A stretch of 64,000 bases of DNA from Roseburia hominis (GTDB lineage: Bacteria > Bacillota > Clostridia > Lachnospirales > Lachnospiraceae): the NCBI GenBank assembly GCA_021771815.1, contig JAETOE010000012.1:23839-87838 (forward strand), given 5' to 3'. The notes under the pieces were generated by a model. That model made no database searches and had not been told where the DNA came from. It saw only the letters and a list, made by a program, of their open reading frames with translations. Shown one piece after another: positions 15,836-24,737 of this stretch. The number at the start of each line of letters is the position of its first letter. The first letter of the stretch is position 1. Both the position numbers and the translations under genes were made by a program.

Positions 15836-17632
15836 CTACACCAACGTCTCGATTTCATCCAAAATCTTTCCGAACACATCGAGTGCATCCTGAATCGGTT
15901 TCGGCTCTTCCATATTGATGCCGACTTCCTTTAGCAGTTCGACCGGAGCCTTGGAGCAGCCGCCGGAGAGGAACTTCTTATAGCGCTCCACCGCAGGCGC
16001 GCCCTCCTCTAAAATGCCGTGCGCGATCGCTACCGCCGCCGAGAAGCTCGTCGCATACTGGTACACATAGAAATTGTAGTAAAAATGCGGTATTCTCGCC
16101 CACTCGTATGCGATTTCCGGATCGGAAACCATATCCTCCCCGAAATACTTCTGATTTAACTCATAATAAAGCTTGCAGAGATTGTCGGCGTTTAGGCTCT
16201 CGCCGTCCTCCGCCATCTTATTGCTCCGCATCTCGAACTCTGCGAACATCGTCTGACGGTATACCGTTCCCTTGAAGCTGTCAAGATAATGATTCAACAG
16301 ATAAGCGCGCTCCTTCTGGTCCGTCGTATGCGCAAGCAGATACTCCATCAGCAAAATCTCGTTGCAGGTCGATGCGACCTCCGCCACAAAAATCTTGTAC
16401 TGCGAATAGATATAGGGCTGATTCTCATTCGAGTAATAAGAATGCATCGCATGTCCCATCTCGTGCGCAAGCGTGAACATATTGTCAAGCGTGTCGTTGT
16501 GATTCAGCAGCACATAAGGATGTGTGCCGAACGCCCCTGCAGAATAAGCGCCGCTTCTCTTGCCCTCGTTCTCATAGACGTCGATCCAGCGGTTCTCAAA
16601 GCCTTCTTTGACCTTCGATACATAATCCTCGCCGAGCGGGGCAAGTGCCTTAAGCACCGTCTCTTTTGCCTCTTCGAACGGAATCTTCTTTGCCGCATCC
16701 GCGATCATCGGTGTGTAGACGTCGTACATATGAAGTTCGTCCACGCCGAGACATTTCTTTCTGAGCTTCACATAGCGGTGCATCTTATCCATGTTCGCAT
16801 TCACGGTGTCGACCAGATTATGATAAACCTTCGCCGGCACATTATTGGCATCCACAGCAGCCTCGAGCGTCGAATCGTATTTCCGCGTTTTTGCGTAAAA
16901 AAACTGTTGCTTTACCTGTCCGTTATAAAGCCCCGCTATCGTATTCGCAAACTGTTTGTATACGCTGTAGAACTGTGTGAACGCATCCTTTCTGACACGG
17001 CGGTCTGCCGACTCCTCGAACGGTACGAAATTGCCGTGGGAAAGACGTACCTTCTCACCGTTCTCATCCTCGATTTCCGGGAAAATCAGATCGGCATTTC
17101 CAAGAATCGAGTACACCTGCTCCGCCGTCTGCGACATTTCGCCCGTCATTGCGACAAGCTTCTCCATCTCGGCAGAGAGCGTATGCGCCTTCTTTCTCTG
17201 AATCTCCTCAATCTGCCTGCGGTAAAGTTCAAGCTCCGGCTTCTCTTTATAGAAGCCCTCCATCGTCTCCGACTCCGCTGCGAGTATTTCCGGCACTACA
17301 AACGCCGTCTTGCTTTCACACTCCACCGCCGTGCTGTAGACCTTCTGCGCCATTGCCTGATGCTCCGTATTCTTCTGATCCTCGTCGAAGAGACGCTCCG
17401 CATAATTGTATGCAAGATCGATTTTCTGTCCGATCTGTGCGTTTAGCTCCAGCACCCTGTAAAGCTTCTCTGTTGATGAAGCTACCTCGCCTTCCATCGC
17501 AGAAAGTTCCGCCGCAAGTGCCTTCACCTCGCCAAGTTCGTGCTCCCACGCCTCTTTCGATGCATACATATCGCTTAAGTTCCAGGTATATTCCTCTTTC
17601 ACTTCACTTCTTTTCGGTAATTCTTTTGCCAT
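15836..17632 (-). CDS. pepF: Oligoendopeptidase F (M3 family)
   Basis: Cytoplasmic zinc metallopeptidase cleaving short peptides. 598 residues, the normal PepF size. The start MAKELPKRSEVKEEYTWNLS is typical; GAAGGAGG precedes it, and a longer open frame to 17710 is not supported. The zinc motif HEMGH is at 390-394 in LAHEMGHAMHSYYS, with the third ligand Glu in VAEVASTCNEILL downstream. It is monocistronic, divergent from rqcH. Confidence 0.95.
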   Translation of the reverse strand: MAKELPKRSEVKEEYTWNLSDMYASKEAWEHELGEVKALAAELSAMEGEVASSTEKLYRVLELNAQIGQKIDLAYNYAERLFDEDQKNTEHQAMAQKVYSTAVECESKTAFVVPEILAAESETMEGFYKEKPELELYRRQIEEIQRKKAHTLSAEMEKLVAMTGEMSQTAEQVYSILGNADLIFPEIEDENGEKVRLSHGNFVPFEESADRRVRKDAFTQFYSVYKQFANTIAGLYNGQVKQQFFYAKTRKYDSTLEAAVDANNVPAKVYHNLVDTVNANMDKMHRYVKLRKKCLGVDELHMYDVYTPMIADAAKKIPFEEAKETVLKALAPLGEDYVSKVKEGFENRWIDVYENEGKRSGAYSAGAFGTHPYVLLNHNDTLDNMFTLAHEMGHAMHSYYSNENQPYIYSQYKIFVAEVASTCNEILLMEYLLAHTTDQKERAYLLNHYLDSFKGTVYRQTMFAEFEMRSNKMAEDGESLNADNLCKLYYELNQKYFGEDMVSDPEIAYEWARIPHFYYNFYVYQYATSFSAAVAIAHGILEEGAPAVERYKKFLSGGCSKAPVELLKEVGINMEEPKPIQDALDVFGKILDEIETLV

Positions 17633-17780
17633 AACAAGCCTCCTTCTCCATAATTGTCTTCCTGCCGTCCGGCAGAACAAAAGTGCGCTTCGCACACTCT
17701 CGCGTTTCAAATTTAATTTACCCTCTTATTGCACAAATGTAAAGGATAAGTTTGCGCCCTCTCTCTTGTCAACAAAAATG

Positions 17781-17811
17781 TTGTGACCTTCCACGCTTCC
17801 TATGCTATAAT
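17781..17811 (+). promoter_or_regulatory. Promoter of rqcH
   Basis: An extended -10 element TGCTATAAT (TATAAT at 17806-17811) lies 40 bp before the rqcH start. A TTGTGA at 17781 is a possible -35 with a long 19-base spacer; the TGn extension may compensate. Confidence 0.65.
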
Positions 17812-17850
17812 GGGTATATTATTTTTAGACATTTATGAAGGAGTACCATT

Positions 17851-19638
17851 ATGGCATTAGACGGATTTGTGATATCCAATTTAGTATATGAGTTGAACAA
17901 CACCATTTTAAACGCAAAAATCAGCAAAATCGCACAGCCGGAAAACGACGAATTGCTCTTCACCCTAAAAGGGGCAAACGGACAGTTCCGCCTTGCGATG
18001 AGCGCAAGCGCTTCCCTGCCGTTTCTGTATCTGACGGAGACGAACAAGCCGAGTCCTCTGACTGCGCCGAATTTCTGCATGGTGCTGCGCAAGCACATTG
18101 CAAACGGACGCATCACGCGCATTTATCAGCCGCACATGGAGCGCATCATTCATTTTGAGATCGAACACCTCGACGAACTGGGCGATCTGCGCACCAAGAC
18201 ATTGATCGTGGAACTGATGGGGAAGCACAGCAATATCATCTTCTGCAATTCCGACGGCATGATTATCGACAGCATCAAGCACGTTTCCTCGATGATGAGC
18301 TCGCTGCGTGAGGTTCTTCCGGGGCGCGCCTACGTGCTGCCCGCGACGCAGGAGGACCGTCTGAATCCGCTTGAGGTCACTGAGGACGCCTTTATGGTGA
18401 GCGTCATGGCAAAGCCTGTGACTATCACTAAGGCAATCTATACCTCCTTTACCGGGATAAGCCCCGTCGTTGCAAGCGAAATCTGCCACCGCGCGTCCAT
18501 TGACGGCGACGTTCCGACCGACGCTTTGAGCGCGGATGAAAAAAAGCATCTTTTTCATAATTTTATCTGGCTTACGGACGATGTGAAGAACCATAATTAC
18601 AGCCCCAATATTGTAAACCACGGCAAAGAACCGGTTGACTTTTCCTGTTTCCGTCTCACGGAGTATGTCGGCGGGGCGGACGCGGCTGCTCATGCAGCAG
18701 GCGGCTTGGAATTTTCCTACTCCATGCAGGAGTACGACTCAATTTCCGCTGTCCTGGAGCACTACTACGCGTCCAAAAACGTCTACACCCGCATCCGCCA
18801 GAAGTCCGTAGATCTGCGCAAGATCGTAGGCACGGCGTTAGACCGCAATCGCAAGAAATACCAGCTTCAGGAAAAGCAGCTAAAGGACACCGAAAAACGG
18901 GATAAGTATAAGGTCTATGGGGAACTGATCCACACCTACGGCTACGGGCTTGCCGAGGGCGCAAAGGAACTGGAAGCGCTTAACTATTACACCAACGAAA
19001 TGATTAAGATTCCGCTCGACCCGACCCTTGACGCCAAAGCGAACGCACAGAAATATTTCGACAAGTACAATAAGCTAAAGCGCACCTATGAAGCGCTGAC
19101 CGATCTAACGGAGGAGACACGCGCCCAGATCGAGCACCTTGAGAGCATCTCGACCTCCTTAGATATCGCGCTCACAGAGGACGACCTCGTACAGATTCGC
19201 GAGGAACTGATGGAATACGGCTACATCAAGCGCAAACGCAGCGACAAAAAGGCAAAGGTAAAGAGCAAGCCGTTCCACTATCTCTCCTCGGACGGCTACC
19301 ACATCTATGTCGGGAAGAACAATTACCAGAACGAAGAACTGACCTTCAAATTCGCCACCGGAAACGACTGGTGGTTTCACGCCAAGGGAATGCCGGGCTC
19401 TCACGTCATCGTGAAGTCAAACAACGAAGAGCTCCCCGACCGCGTATTTGAGGAAGCCGGAAAGCTTGCGGGCTACTATTCCAAGGGCAGGGAGAACGAC
19501 AAGATAGAGATTGATTATCTCCAGAAGAAAAATGTCAAGAAGCCGAACGGCAGCGCGCCGGGCTTCGTCGTCTACTACACGAACTACTCGCTGACGATCC
19601 ACCCGGATATCTCGGAATTGACGCTGTTGGAATCTTAG
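17851..19638 (+). CDS. rqcH: Rqc2/RqcH ribosome-associated quality control protein (NFACT family)
   Basis: Binds stalled 50S subunits and directs C-terminal alanine tailing of nascent chains. 595 residues. The N-terminal NFACT-N domain starts MALDGFVISNLVYELNN and has PNFCMVLRKHIANGRI; a coiled-coil middle (about 320-420) includes LQEKQLKDTEKRDKYKVYGE; the C-terminal NFACT-R domain (about 460-575) has DGYHIYVGKNNYQNEEL and DWWFHAKGMPGSHVIVK. AAGGAG precedes the start. Older annotations call it fibronectin-binding protein. Confidence 0.95.
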   Translation: MALDGFVISNLVYELNNTILNAKISKIAQPENDELLFTLKGANGQFRLAMSASASLPFLYLTETNKPSPLTAPNFCMVLRKHIANGRITRIYQPHMERIIHFEIEHLDELGDLRTKTLIVELMGKHSNIIFCNSDGMIIDSIKHVSSMMSSLREVLPGRAYVLPATQEDRLNPLEVTEDAFMVSVMAKPVTITKAIYTSFTGISPVVASEICHRASIDGDVPTDALSADEKKHLFHNFIWLTDDVKNHNYSPNIVNHGKEPVDFSCFRLTEYVGGADAAAHAAGGLEFSYSMQEYDSISAVLEHYYASKNVYTRIRQKSVDLRKIVGTALDRNRKKYQLQEKQLKDTEKRDKYKVYGELIHTYGYGLAEGAKELEALNYYTNEMIKIPLDPTLDAKANAQKYFDKYNKLKRTYEALTDLTEETRAQIEHLESISTSLDIALTEDDLVQIREELMEYGYIKRKRSDKKAKVKSKPFHYLSSDGYHIYVGKNNYQNEELTFKFATGNDWWFHAKGMPGSHVIVKSNNEELPDRVFEEAGKLAGYYSKGRENDKIEIDYLQKKNVKKPNGSAPGFVVYYTNYSLTIHPDISELTLLES

Positions 19639-19696
19639 ACGCCGTGCATAAAATGTGAAATCACACATGAAAGCATTTACAGATTTCCCCGAAACA

Positions 19697-19737
19697 AAAT
19701 GCTGCATCCCGCCAAAACGGAATGCAGCATTTTACTG
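19697..19737. terminator. Convergent terminator between rqcH and the histidine kinase
   Basis: AAAATGCTGCAT and ATGCAGCATTTT form a perfect 12-bp stem, extended by CCG/CGG, with A and T runs on either side. It is suited to stop transcription in both directions between the converging genes. Confidence 0.85.
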
Positions 19738-19778
19738 TTCATACTCTATATTTTTATATCCACTCCCTTTTCCCGTTT

Positions 19779-21248
19779 TTAACGGTTCAAAAAATCATTT
19801 GCTTCCTGCATCTTGCAAACCGCAATCCGCACATCATATGTTCCGCTCTCACGCTTCCGAAATTCAAACTTCCATCCATGCGCCATTACAATCTGTTTTG
19901 CGACCCGAAGCCCCATAACATGCACAGGGTTCTGCTCATAGATTTCTGCTTTCTCTTCTTTCTCACTCCACGCAGTATTTTTCCCGCAGTCCGCCGCATA
20001 CTCTTCCTCCTCCCTAAGAACGCGTACCACGCGCTCCGGGATTCCCGGTCCGCTATCTGCAAACAAATATTCCACACCATCTTCCCATGCCAAAAGACGC
20101 ACATTCACCGCGCACCCATCCGGGTTATGCCGTATACTGTTTCCGATCAGATTGCGAAATGCGCGAAGCAGCAGCCCGGTATCACCATAGTACTGTATCT
20201 GCTCCGTTTCCGCAGCAATTTCTACCGCTATCTCATAGGAATCCCCGATTCCCTGATTATAGTATTCCGCAACGCATTCCCGCAAAAGCACTGCCGGGAA
20301 AAACGGTCCCATCCGCAGTGGCTGTGTCTGATATTCCAGCTTCGAAGTCAGATTCAAGTCCGCAATGAGCTGTCCGATCACAAGAGCCGCTTCCTGAATC
20401 TGCTTCGCTTTTCTCCGTTCCTCCCCGCCAAGCAACGCATTTGCCGCAAGTTCATCCGCATAGCCGGTAATCAGCGTCAAGGGCGTCCTGATATCATGTG
20501 ATACGCCTGCAATCCATTCCGTGCGCGCCATATCGCGCTTCGCAAGCCTTCGATCCTGTTCCTGCAAATGCTCTGACGCCTGGTTCAGTCTTACCGCCAG
20601 TTCCGCAGTAAGCCCCTTTTGAGGCACTCTCGCCGGCTGTTTTGCTGCAAGTGAATCAATTCCCTGTGCAATCGGACGAATCGACCGGTAAAAGCGGCAG
20701 GCAAAGAACAGCGCCAGAACAAAGAGAAGCAGCAGATTCAGAATCAAAAAACATTTTATAATCTCCGGCAGTTTCTGCATCAACGGGAAACTATAGATCA
20801 CACTGATTCTTACTTCATCCTCCTTCCCCATCCCATAGACCATCAACTGGTCGCCCTTGCGCCAGGTACGGACAGGATAATCCGCTAAATACCACCGGGA
20901 AAAGGCGGACACATCGGCAATGCTGTAGCGGCGGTTCAGTTCTTCGGGCAGTTCATAGCTCCACGCGACATTTCCGTGCTCATCTAAGAGCATCGCCCAT
21001 ACAAAGGAACTTTCCTCCAGCTTTTGCTGCCCTTCGTCCGTCAGCTTCCATGCGCCGTCTTCATACCTGAGCGAGTTGTTGATCTCTTCCATCAGGAAAC
21101 GACCAATGTTTCCCTCGTGCCCACTGTCAATGCCTGCCTGCTTTAACATGACTCCGACAAAGACAAACATATTGATATTAATGATAAGTACCGTAATCAC
21201 AATCGCAGACCAGATATATCGCCTGCTGATTTTCCATAAGCTTTTCAT
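19779..21248 (-). CDS. Membrane sensor histidine kinase
   Basis: 489 residues. TM1 is about 12-35 and TM2 about 160-187, enclosing an extracytoplasmic sensor of roughly 125 residues. A HAMP-like linker leads to HisKA with the phosphorylated H251 in AGVSHDIRTPLTLI, the N-box NLIGNSIRHN (366-375) and G1 box DSGPGIP (398-404). The C-terminal end is EANDFLNR. The gene starts 1 bp after the response-regulator stop, so the pair is one unit. Divergent from the ABC transporter genes, it most likely senses a lantibiotic or other cell-envelope peptide. Confidence 0.9.
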   Translation of the reverse strand: MKSLWKISRRYIWSAIVITVLIININMFVFVGVMLKQAGIDSGHEGNIGRFLMEEINNSLRYEDGAWKLTDEGQQKLEESSFVWAMLLDEHGNVAWSYELPEELNRRYSIADVSAFSRWYLADYPVRTWRKGDQLMVYGMGKEDEVRISVIYSFPLMQKLPEIIKCFLILNLLLLFVLALFFACRFYRSIRPIAQGIDSLAAKQPARVPQKGLTAELAVRLNQASEHLQEQDRRLAKRDMARTEWIAGVSHDIRTPLTLITGYADELAANALLGGEERRKAKQIQEAALVIGQLIADLNLTSKLEYQTQPLRMGPFFPAVLLRECVAEYYNQGIGDSYEIAVEIAAETEQIQYYGDTGLLLRAFRNLIGNSIRHNPDGCAVNVRLLAWEDGVEYLFADSGPGIPERVVRVLREEEEYAADCGKNTAWSEKEEKAEIYEQNPVHVMGLRVAKQIVMAHGWKFEFRKRESGTYDVRIAVCKMQEANDFLNR

Positions 21249-21249
21249 G

Positions 21250-21960
21250 TTATGACTCCTTCGCCAGACGATAGCCAATGCCGCGTGCAGTCAGAATCCA
21301 CTTCGGATGCGACGGATCTTCTTCGATTTTCTCCCGCAGATGCCTGATATGTACCATCAGAGAATTTTCATACCCGTAATAAGAATCATTCCAGACAGCC
21401 TGACAGATCGCGTCGAACGTCACGACATTTCCACGGTTCGCATACAGCTTTTTTAACAGCAGAAGTTCCTTTGCCGTGAGCATCGTCGTCTCCCCCTGAT
21501 ATTCTACCGTCGCATTTTCCAGCGAAATTCTTCGCCCGGACAGTTCTATAACATCGGCTTCCCTTAAAGCCTCCTGATTTTGAAAGTAAGACCGCTTTAA
21601 AATGGCGTTTACACGCAGTACAAGCTCCTGCGGCAGAAACGGTTTGGTGATGTAGTCATCCGCTCCAAGCCCCAATCCAAAAAGTCTGTCATTATCCTCG
21701 TCCCTCGCCGACAAAAACAAAATCGGCAGCATGGACGTCTCCCGCATCCGGCGGAACAGCGTAAAGCCGTCGCCGTCCGGCAACATAATATCTAAGATTA
21801 CAAGTTCAGGCTTTTCACGCCGGAACGCGTCCATGCCCTCTCCACAGCTATACGCGGTAACGACCGTCTCATAGCCGCTTTTCCTTAAAATATCGGCTGT
21901 CATTTTCGCCAGTTCTCTGTTATCGTCCACCAGAAGTATTTTACAGTTGTAAATATTCAT
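21250..21960 (-). CDS. OmpR-family response regulator
   Basis: 236 residues. Receiver domain 1-120 with acidic pocket D13/D14 and phosphoacceptor D57 (VILDIMLPDGDGF), and K in ITKPF; winged-helix DNA-binding domain 130-236 ending SLMVHIRHLREKIEEDPSHP and ILTARGIGYRL. The start at 21960 is MNIYNCKILLVDDN. It is followed by its kinase gene and faces the ABC transporter across about 215 bp that contains an 11-bp direct repeat, a probable binding site. Confidence 0.92.
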   Translation of the reverse strand: MNIYNCKILLVDDNRELAKMTADILRKSGYETVVTAYSCGEGMDAFRREKPELVILDIMLPDGDGFTLFRRMRETSMLPILFLSARDEDNDRLFGLGLGADDYITKPFLPQELVLRVNAILKRSYFQNQEALREADVIELSGRRISLENATVEYQGETTMLTAKELLLLKKLYANRGNVVTFDAICQAVWNDSYYGYENSLMVHIRHLREKIEEDPSHPKWILTARGIGYRLAKES

Positions 21961-21993
21961 GCTTCCTCCGATTTCCATTGATTGCTCTTTTAT

Positions 21994-22011
21994 ATGTTAT
22001 CATGATAACAT
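21994..22011. promoter_or_regulatory. Perfect 18-bp palindrome between the two-component genes and the ABC transporter
   Basis: ATGTTATCATGATAACAT is its own complement and lies 34 bp before the response-regulator start. It may be an operator for autoregulation, or part of the regulator promoter (ATAACATATAAAAG on the minus strand). Confidence 0.5.
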
Positions 22012-22046
22012 TTTTCTTCCGCCTGTAAAATCTTTCCCTCAATTCT

Positions 22047-22068
22047 TAAGGTAAAAATAAGGTAACAC
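22047..22068 (+). promoter_or_regulatory. Candidate response-regulator operator (11-bp direct repeat)
   Basis: TAAGGTAAAAA is followed at once by TAAGGTAACAC, two half-sites exactly one helical turn apart. This is the arrangement bound by dimers of OmpR-family regulators. It lies 109 bp before the ABC ATPase start, in the gap shared with the regulator gene. Confidence 0.65.
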
Positions 22069-22147
22069 TAAGTCCGTTTTAAGCCGTGGTTGTTAAGCTT
22101 TCTACTGTTCCGGCAGCCCGGAGCAAAGCAGAGCACACAAAACGAAA

Positions 22148-22173
22148 GAAAACAAGGAGGAAAACAAGGAGGA
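22148..22173 (+). repeat. Remnant of the Shine-Dalgarno hairpin repeat, copy E
   Basis: GAAAACAAGGAGG is followed immediately by AAAACAAGGAGGA, two tandem copies of the 3' terminus of the element found at 1053, 1719, 10374 and 28939, without the hairpin body. The second copy supplies the ribosome binding site for the ABC ATPase. The same tandem pattern occurs at the 5' border of copy D (29016-29028). Confidence 0.75.
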
Positions 22174-22176
22174 TTT

Positions 22177-23088
22177 ATGGAAACAGTAATCAAAACAACT
22201 TCCCTTACCAAACAATATCACGGCAAAAGCGTTGTGACCGATCTGGATCTTAACGTACCGTCCGGCAGCATCTACGGATTCTTAGGACCGAACGGCGCGG
22301 GAAAATCGACGACGATGAAAATGATCTTAGGACTCACCAAGCCGACTGCCGGAAGCATCTCTGTTCTCGGGAAACAGGTCAGTCAGAAAAATCGGATTGC
22401 TCTTTTAAAGAATACGGGCTCTCTGATCGAGTCGCCCGCTTACTACGGTCATCTGACCGGACGCGAAAACCTGGCGCTGATCGCCTCGTTAAAGCAGGTC
22501 GATTCCAGACAAATCGACGACCTTCTTCAGATTGTGCATCTTGATAAACAGCAGGAGAAAAAGGTCAGCCACTATTCTCTTGGCATGAAGCAGCGTCTCG
22601 GTCTTGCCGCCGCTCTGCTCGGTCATCCGAAGCTTCTGCTTCTTGACGAGCCGACAAACGGACTAGACCCGGCAGGCATTCAGGAAATGCGCGAACTGAT
22701 CTGCTCCCTGCCTGTTCGCTACGGCATGACCGTTTTCGTCTCAAGCCATCTGCTTGCGGAGATCGACCAGATGGCAACGCATGTCGGCATCATTGACAAC
22801 GGCTCGCTGATCTTCCAAAATGAATTGTCCGTGCTCCACGAACACAGCCGCGCCCGCATGAAACTGCTTGCGACAGACAACGCCGCTGCACTCGCTCTTC
22901 TAAAGCGGGCCGGACTTCCCATCTTCTCGGAGCGCGGCGAAGTCATTTACTTAAACAACCGTGAACCGGAAATCATTCTGCGCGCGGGACGTCTGCTGTA
23001 TCAATCGGACATCGGCATTCTGCGCCTCGAAGAAGAAAATAAAAGTCTTGAGGATATTTTCCTTAGTCTTGTGGGAAGGAGCATCTAA
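22177..23088 (+). CDS. Lantibiotic-immunity-type ABC transporter ATP-binding protein
   Basis: 303 residues. Walker A GPNGAGKST at 37-45, signature SLGMKQRLGLA from 134, Walker B LLLLDEPTNGLD from 153, and switch H in VFVSSHLLAEI. The length and the C-terminal extension after the nucleotide-binding domain fit the BcrA/MutF/EpiF class. It is followed at 3-bp spacing by two dissimilar permeases, the LanFEG layout. A frame extending upstream to 22090 is leader and repeat remnant, so 22177 is the start. Confidence 0.92.
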   Translation: METVIKTTSLTKQYHGKSVVTDLDLNVPSGSIYGFLGPNGAGKSTTMKMILGLTKPTAGSISVLGKQVSQKNRIALLKNTGSLIESPAYYGHLTGRENLALIASLKQVDSRQIDDLLQIVHLDKQQEKKVSHYSLGMKQRLGLAAALLGHPKLLLLDEPTNGLDPAGIQEMRELICSLPVRYGMTVFVSSHLLAEIDQMATHVGIIDNGSLIFQNELSVLHEHSRARMKLLATDNAAALALLKRAGLPIFSERGEVIYLNNREPEIILRAGRLLYQSDIGILRLEEENKSLEDIFLSLVGRSI

Positions 23089-23091
23089 CAT

Positions 23092-23871
23092 ATGAATACA
23101 GCAACGAACACCACTCATCGGGCGCATTCTGCCGCCGTGGAATTTAAGAAGGGACGCCGCCTGCATCTTTCTCTTGTTCCGCTTGGATTTCTTTTTGTCG
23201 TTTTTCTCTGGGCGGTCTATGTCAGCAAGGATCCGAGCGACTATGAACGGGCGCAGGGCTATGCCTATCTGTTCTTTGAACTGCCGCTTTTAAACTGCAT
23301 CGTTATGCCGATTATGATTTCGGTAATTGCAAGCCGCCTCTGCGATATGGAGATCAAGGGGCAGACCTTAAAGCTTTTGTGCACTCTACAGAAAAAAGGC
23401 AGCTTCTACGATTTGAAATTTCTGCATGAAGTCTTTTATCTTCTGATTTTTGTACTTGGAGAAGCGCTCATTTTTCCGTTCTGCGGCACGCTGTTCCGTT
23501 TTACGGAGACGTTCTCCCTTTCCCTGCTCGTCCGTCATGTGACGGCGACGTTCGCGGCGGGTGCTGCTGTGCTGATCTTACAGCACCTTCTGTCGCTGTG
23601 CCAAAAGAATCAGATTCTTCCGCTGATCGTTGGACTGGCAGGTTCCTTTCTCGGCCTGTTTTCCATGTTCTTCCCACATGCTGTCGCAAGGCTGATTCTG
23701 TGGGGATATTTCGGCGCGTTTCTGCCGTATTCGATGAATTATGATGATATTTCACGTCAAATGTCATTTACATTTGTCCCGCTTCCCGTCGGGCTATTTG
23801 TGGGATTTCTCCTGTTTAGCGTCCTGTTTTACCTCGTCTGCCGGTGTATTTTCTTAAGAAGGGAGGTCTGA
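23092..23871 (+). CDS. ABC transporter permease, MutE/EpiE type
   Basis: 259 residues with about six TM helices; the first is LVPLGFLFVVFLWAVYV (about 26-42). The pattern of a short cytoplasmic start, a large first loop and SRLCDMEIKGQTLKLLCTLQ resembles lantibiotic-immunity permeases of the LanE class. Start 3 bp after the ATPase gene. It probably forms a heterodimer with the next gene product and expels or detaches a peptide antibiotic from the membrane. Confidence 0.82.
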   Translation: MNTATNTTHRAHSAAVEFKKGRRLHLSLVPLGFLFVVFLWAVYVSKDPSDYERAQGYAYLFFELPLLNCIVMPIMISVIASRLCDMEIKGQTLKLLCTLQKKGSFYDLKFLHEVFYLLIFVLGEALIFPFCGTLFRFTETFSLSLLVRHVTATFAAGAAVLILQHLLSLCQKNQILPLIVGLAGSFLGLFSMFFPHAVARLILWGYFGAFLPYSMNYDDISRQMSFTFVPLPVGLFVGFLLFSVLFYLVCRCIFLRREV

Positions 23872-23874
23872 TTT

Positions 23875-24606
23875 ATGCTTGGTTTATGTATAAAGGCGGA
23901 AAATACAAAGCTCCGCCGCTCGGTCGTCTGGCTTGCAGCACTGTTAATTCCGGTTATTCCGGCCATCATGGGTACCTTCAATTATTTGCAGAACGCGGAA
24001 ATTCTCACAGGCGCATGGTACTCGCTGTGGAGCCAGTTCACGCTGTTCTACTCACTGCTGTTCTACGCACCGCTGATCGGCATTTACTGCTCCTATCTGT
24101 GGCGTCTGGAACATATGGATCACAACTGGAACATACTGATGACGATGCCCGTATCTTTGTCGCGCATATTCGCCGGAAAGCTTTTCATCATTCTGAAAGT
24201 GACGCTGTTCACCCAGCTATGGGTCTTCATCCTGTTTGTCATCGCCGGAAAATACGTCGGATTTCCAGGATTCCCGCCGCTCGAAATTTTTCTCTGGACG
24301 CTTCGTGGAACGCTTGCCGCCGCCGCGATCGGAGCGCTGCAGCTCCTCTTGTCCATGTGCATCCGAAACTTTGCGATTCCCATTGGCATTGCGCTTATGG
24401 GCGGCTGCGCCGGACTCGTCCTCTCAAACCTCGGTCTTGGACTCTGGTGGCCGTATTCGCTTCTTATGACAGGAATGAACTCTAACAGCTACGAAGACAA
24501 ATTGTCAGGCGGCGTGCTTCCTTTCCTTGTGAGCACACTCCTGTTCTTCCTGCTGTTCTCCGGAATCAGCATCTGTCTGCTGAAGCATAAGGATGTAAAG
24601 GCTTAA
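23875..24606 (+). CDS. ABC transporter permease, MutG/EpiG type
   Basis: 243 residues, six predicted TM helices. LRRSVVWLAALLIPVIPAIM, then YLWRLEHMDHNWNILMTMPV and FAGKLFIILKVTLFTQLWVF match the LanG class of immunity permeases. It starts 3 bp after the upstream permease. The last codons (KDVKA-stop) are the first unit of a tandem repeat that continues past the stop codon. Confidence 0.82.
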   Translation: MLGLCIKAENTKLRRSVVWLAALLIPVIPAIMGTFNYLQNAEILTGAWYSLWSQFTLFYSLLFYAPLIGIYCSYLWRLEHMDHNWNILMTMPVSLSRIFAGKLFIILKVTLFTQLWVFILFVIAGKYVGFPGFPPLEIFLWTLRGTLAAAAIGALQLLLSMCIRNFAIPIGIALMGGCAGLVLSNLGLGLWWPYSLLMTGMNSNSYEDKLSGGVLPFLVSTLLFFLLFSGISICLLKHKDVKA

Positions 24607-24683
24607 TAAAGATGTGAAAGCTTAATAAAGATGTGAAAGCTTAATAAAGATGTGAAAGCTTAACAAAGATGCGAAGTTTTAAT
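24589..24683 (+). repeat. Tandem 19-bp repeat starting in the end of the permease gene
   Basis: Five head-to-tail 19-bp units. Unit 1 (AAGGATGTAAAGGCTTAAT) is the gene's own last codons and stop. Units 2-4 are AAAGATGTGAAAGCTTAAT or one base different, and unit 5 is degenerate (AAAGATGCGAAGTTTTAAT). Because 19 is not a multiple of three, each unit puts TAA in a new frame. A terminator follows at once. Confidence 0.9.
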
Positions 24684-24690
24684 AAAGAAT

Positions 24691-24726
24691 GCCTGCCGCA
24701 GACATAAGCGGTTGTCTGCGGCAGGC
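24691..24726. terminator. Terminator after the ABC transporter operon
   Basis: GCCTGCCGCAGACA pairs with TGTCTGCGGCAGGC, a perfect 14-bp stem with a short loop. It lies between the converging transporter and lipoprotein peptidase genes and probably serves both. Confidence 0.85.
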
Positions 24727-24737
24727 ACTTTAACAAA

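Noticed and set aside
16289..17446. 385-residue open frame on the plus strand
   Set aside because: It is entirely antisense to pepF; its composition (many Arg, His, Leu and Ile) is typical of shadow frames.
24589..24683. CRISPR-like array
   Set aside because: The units are directly adjacent with no spacers, and no cas genes are present.
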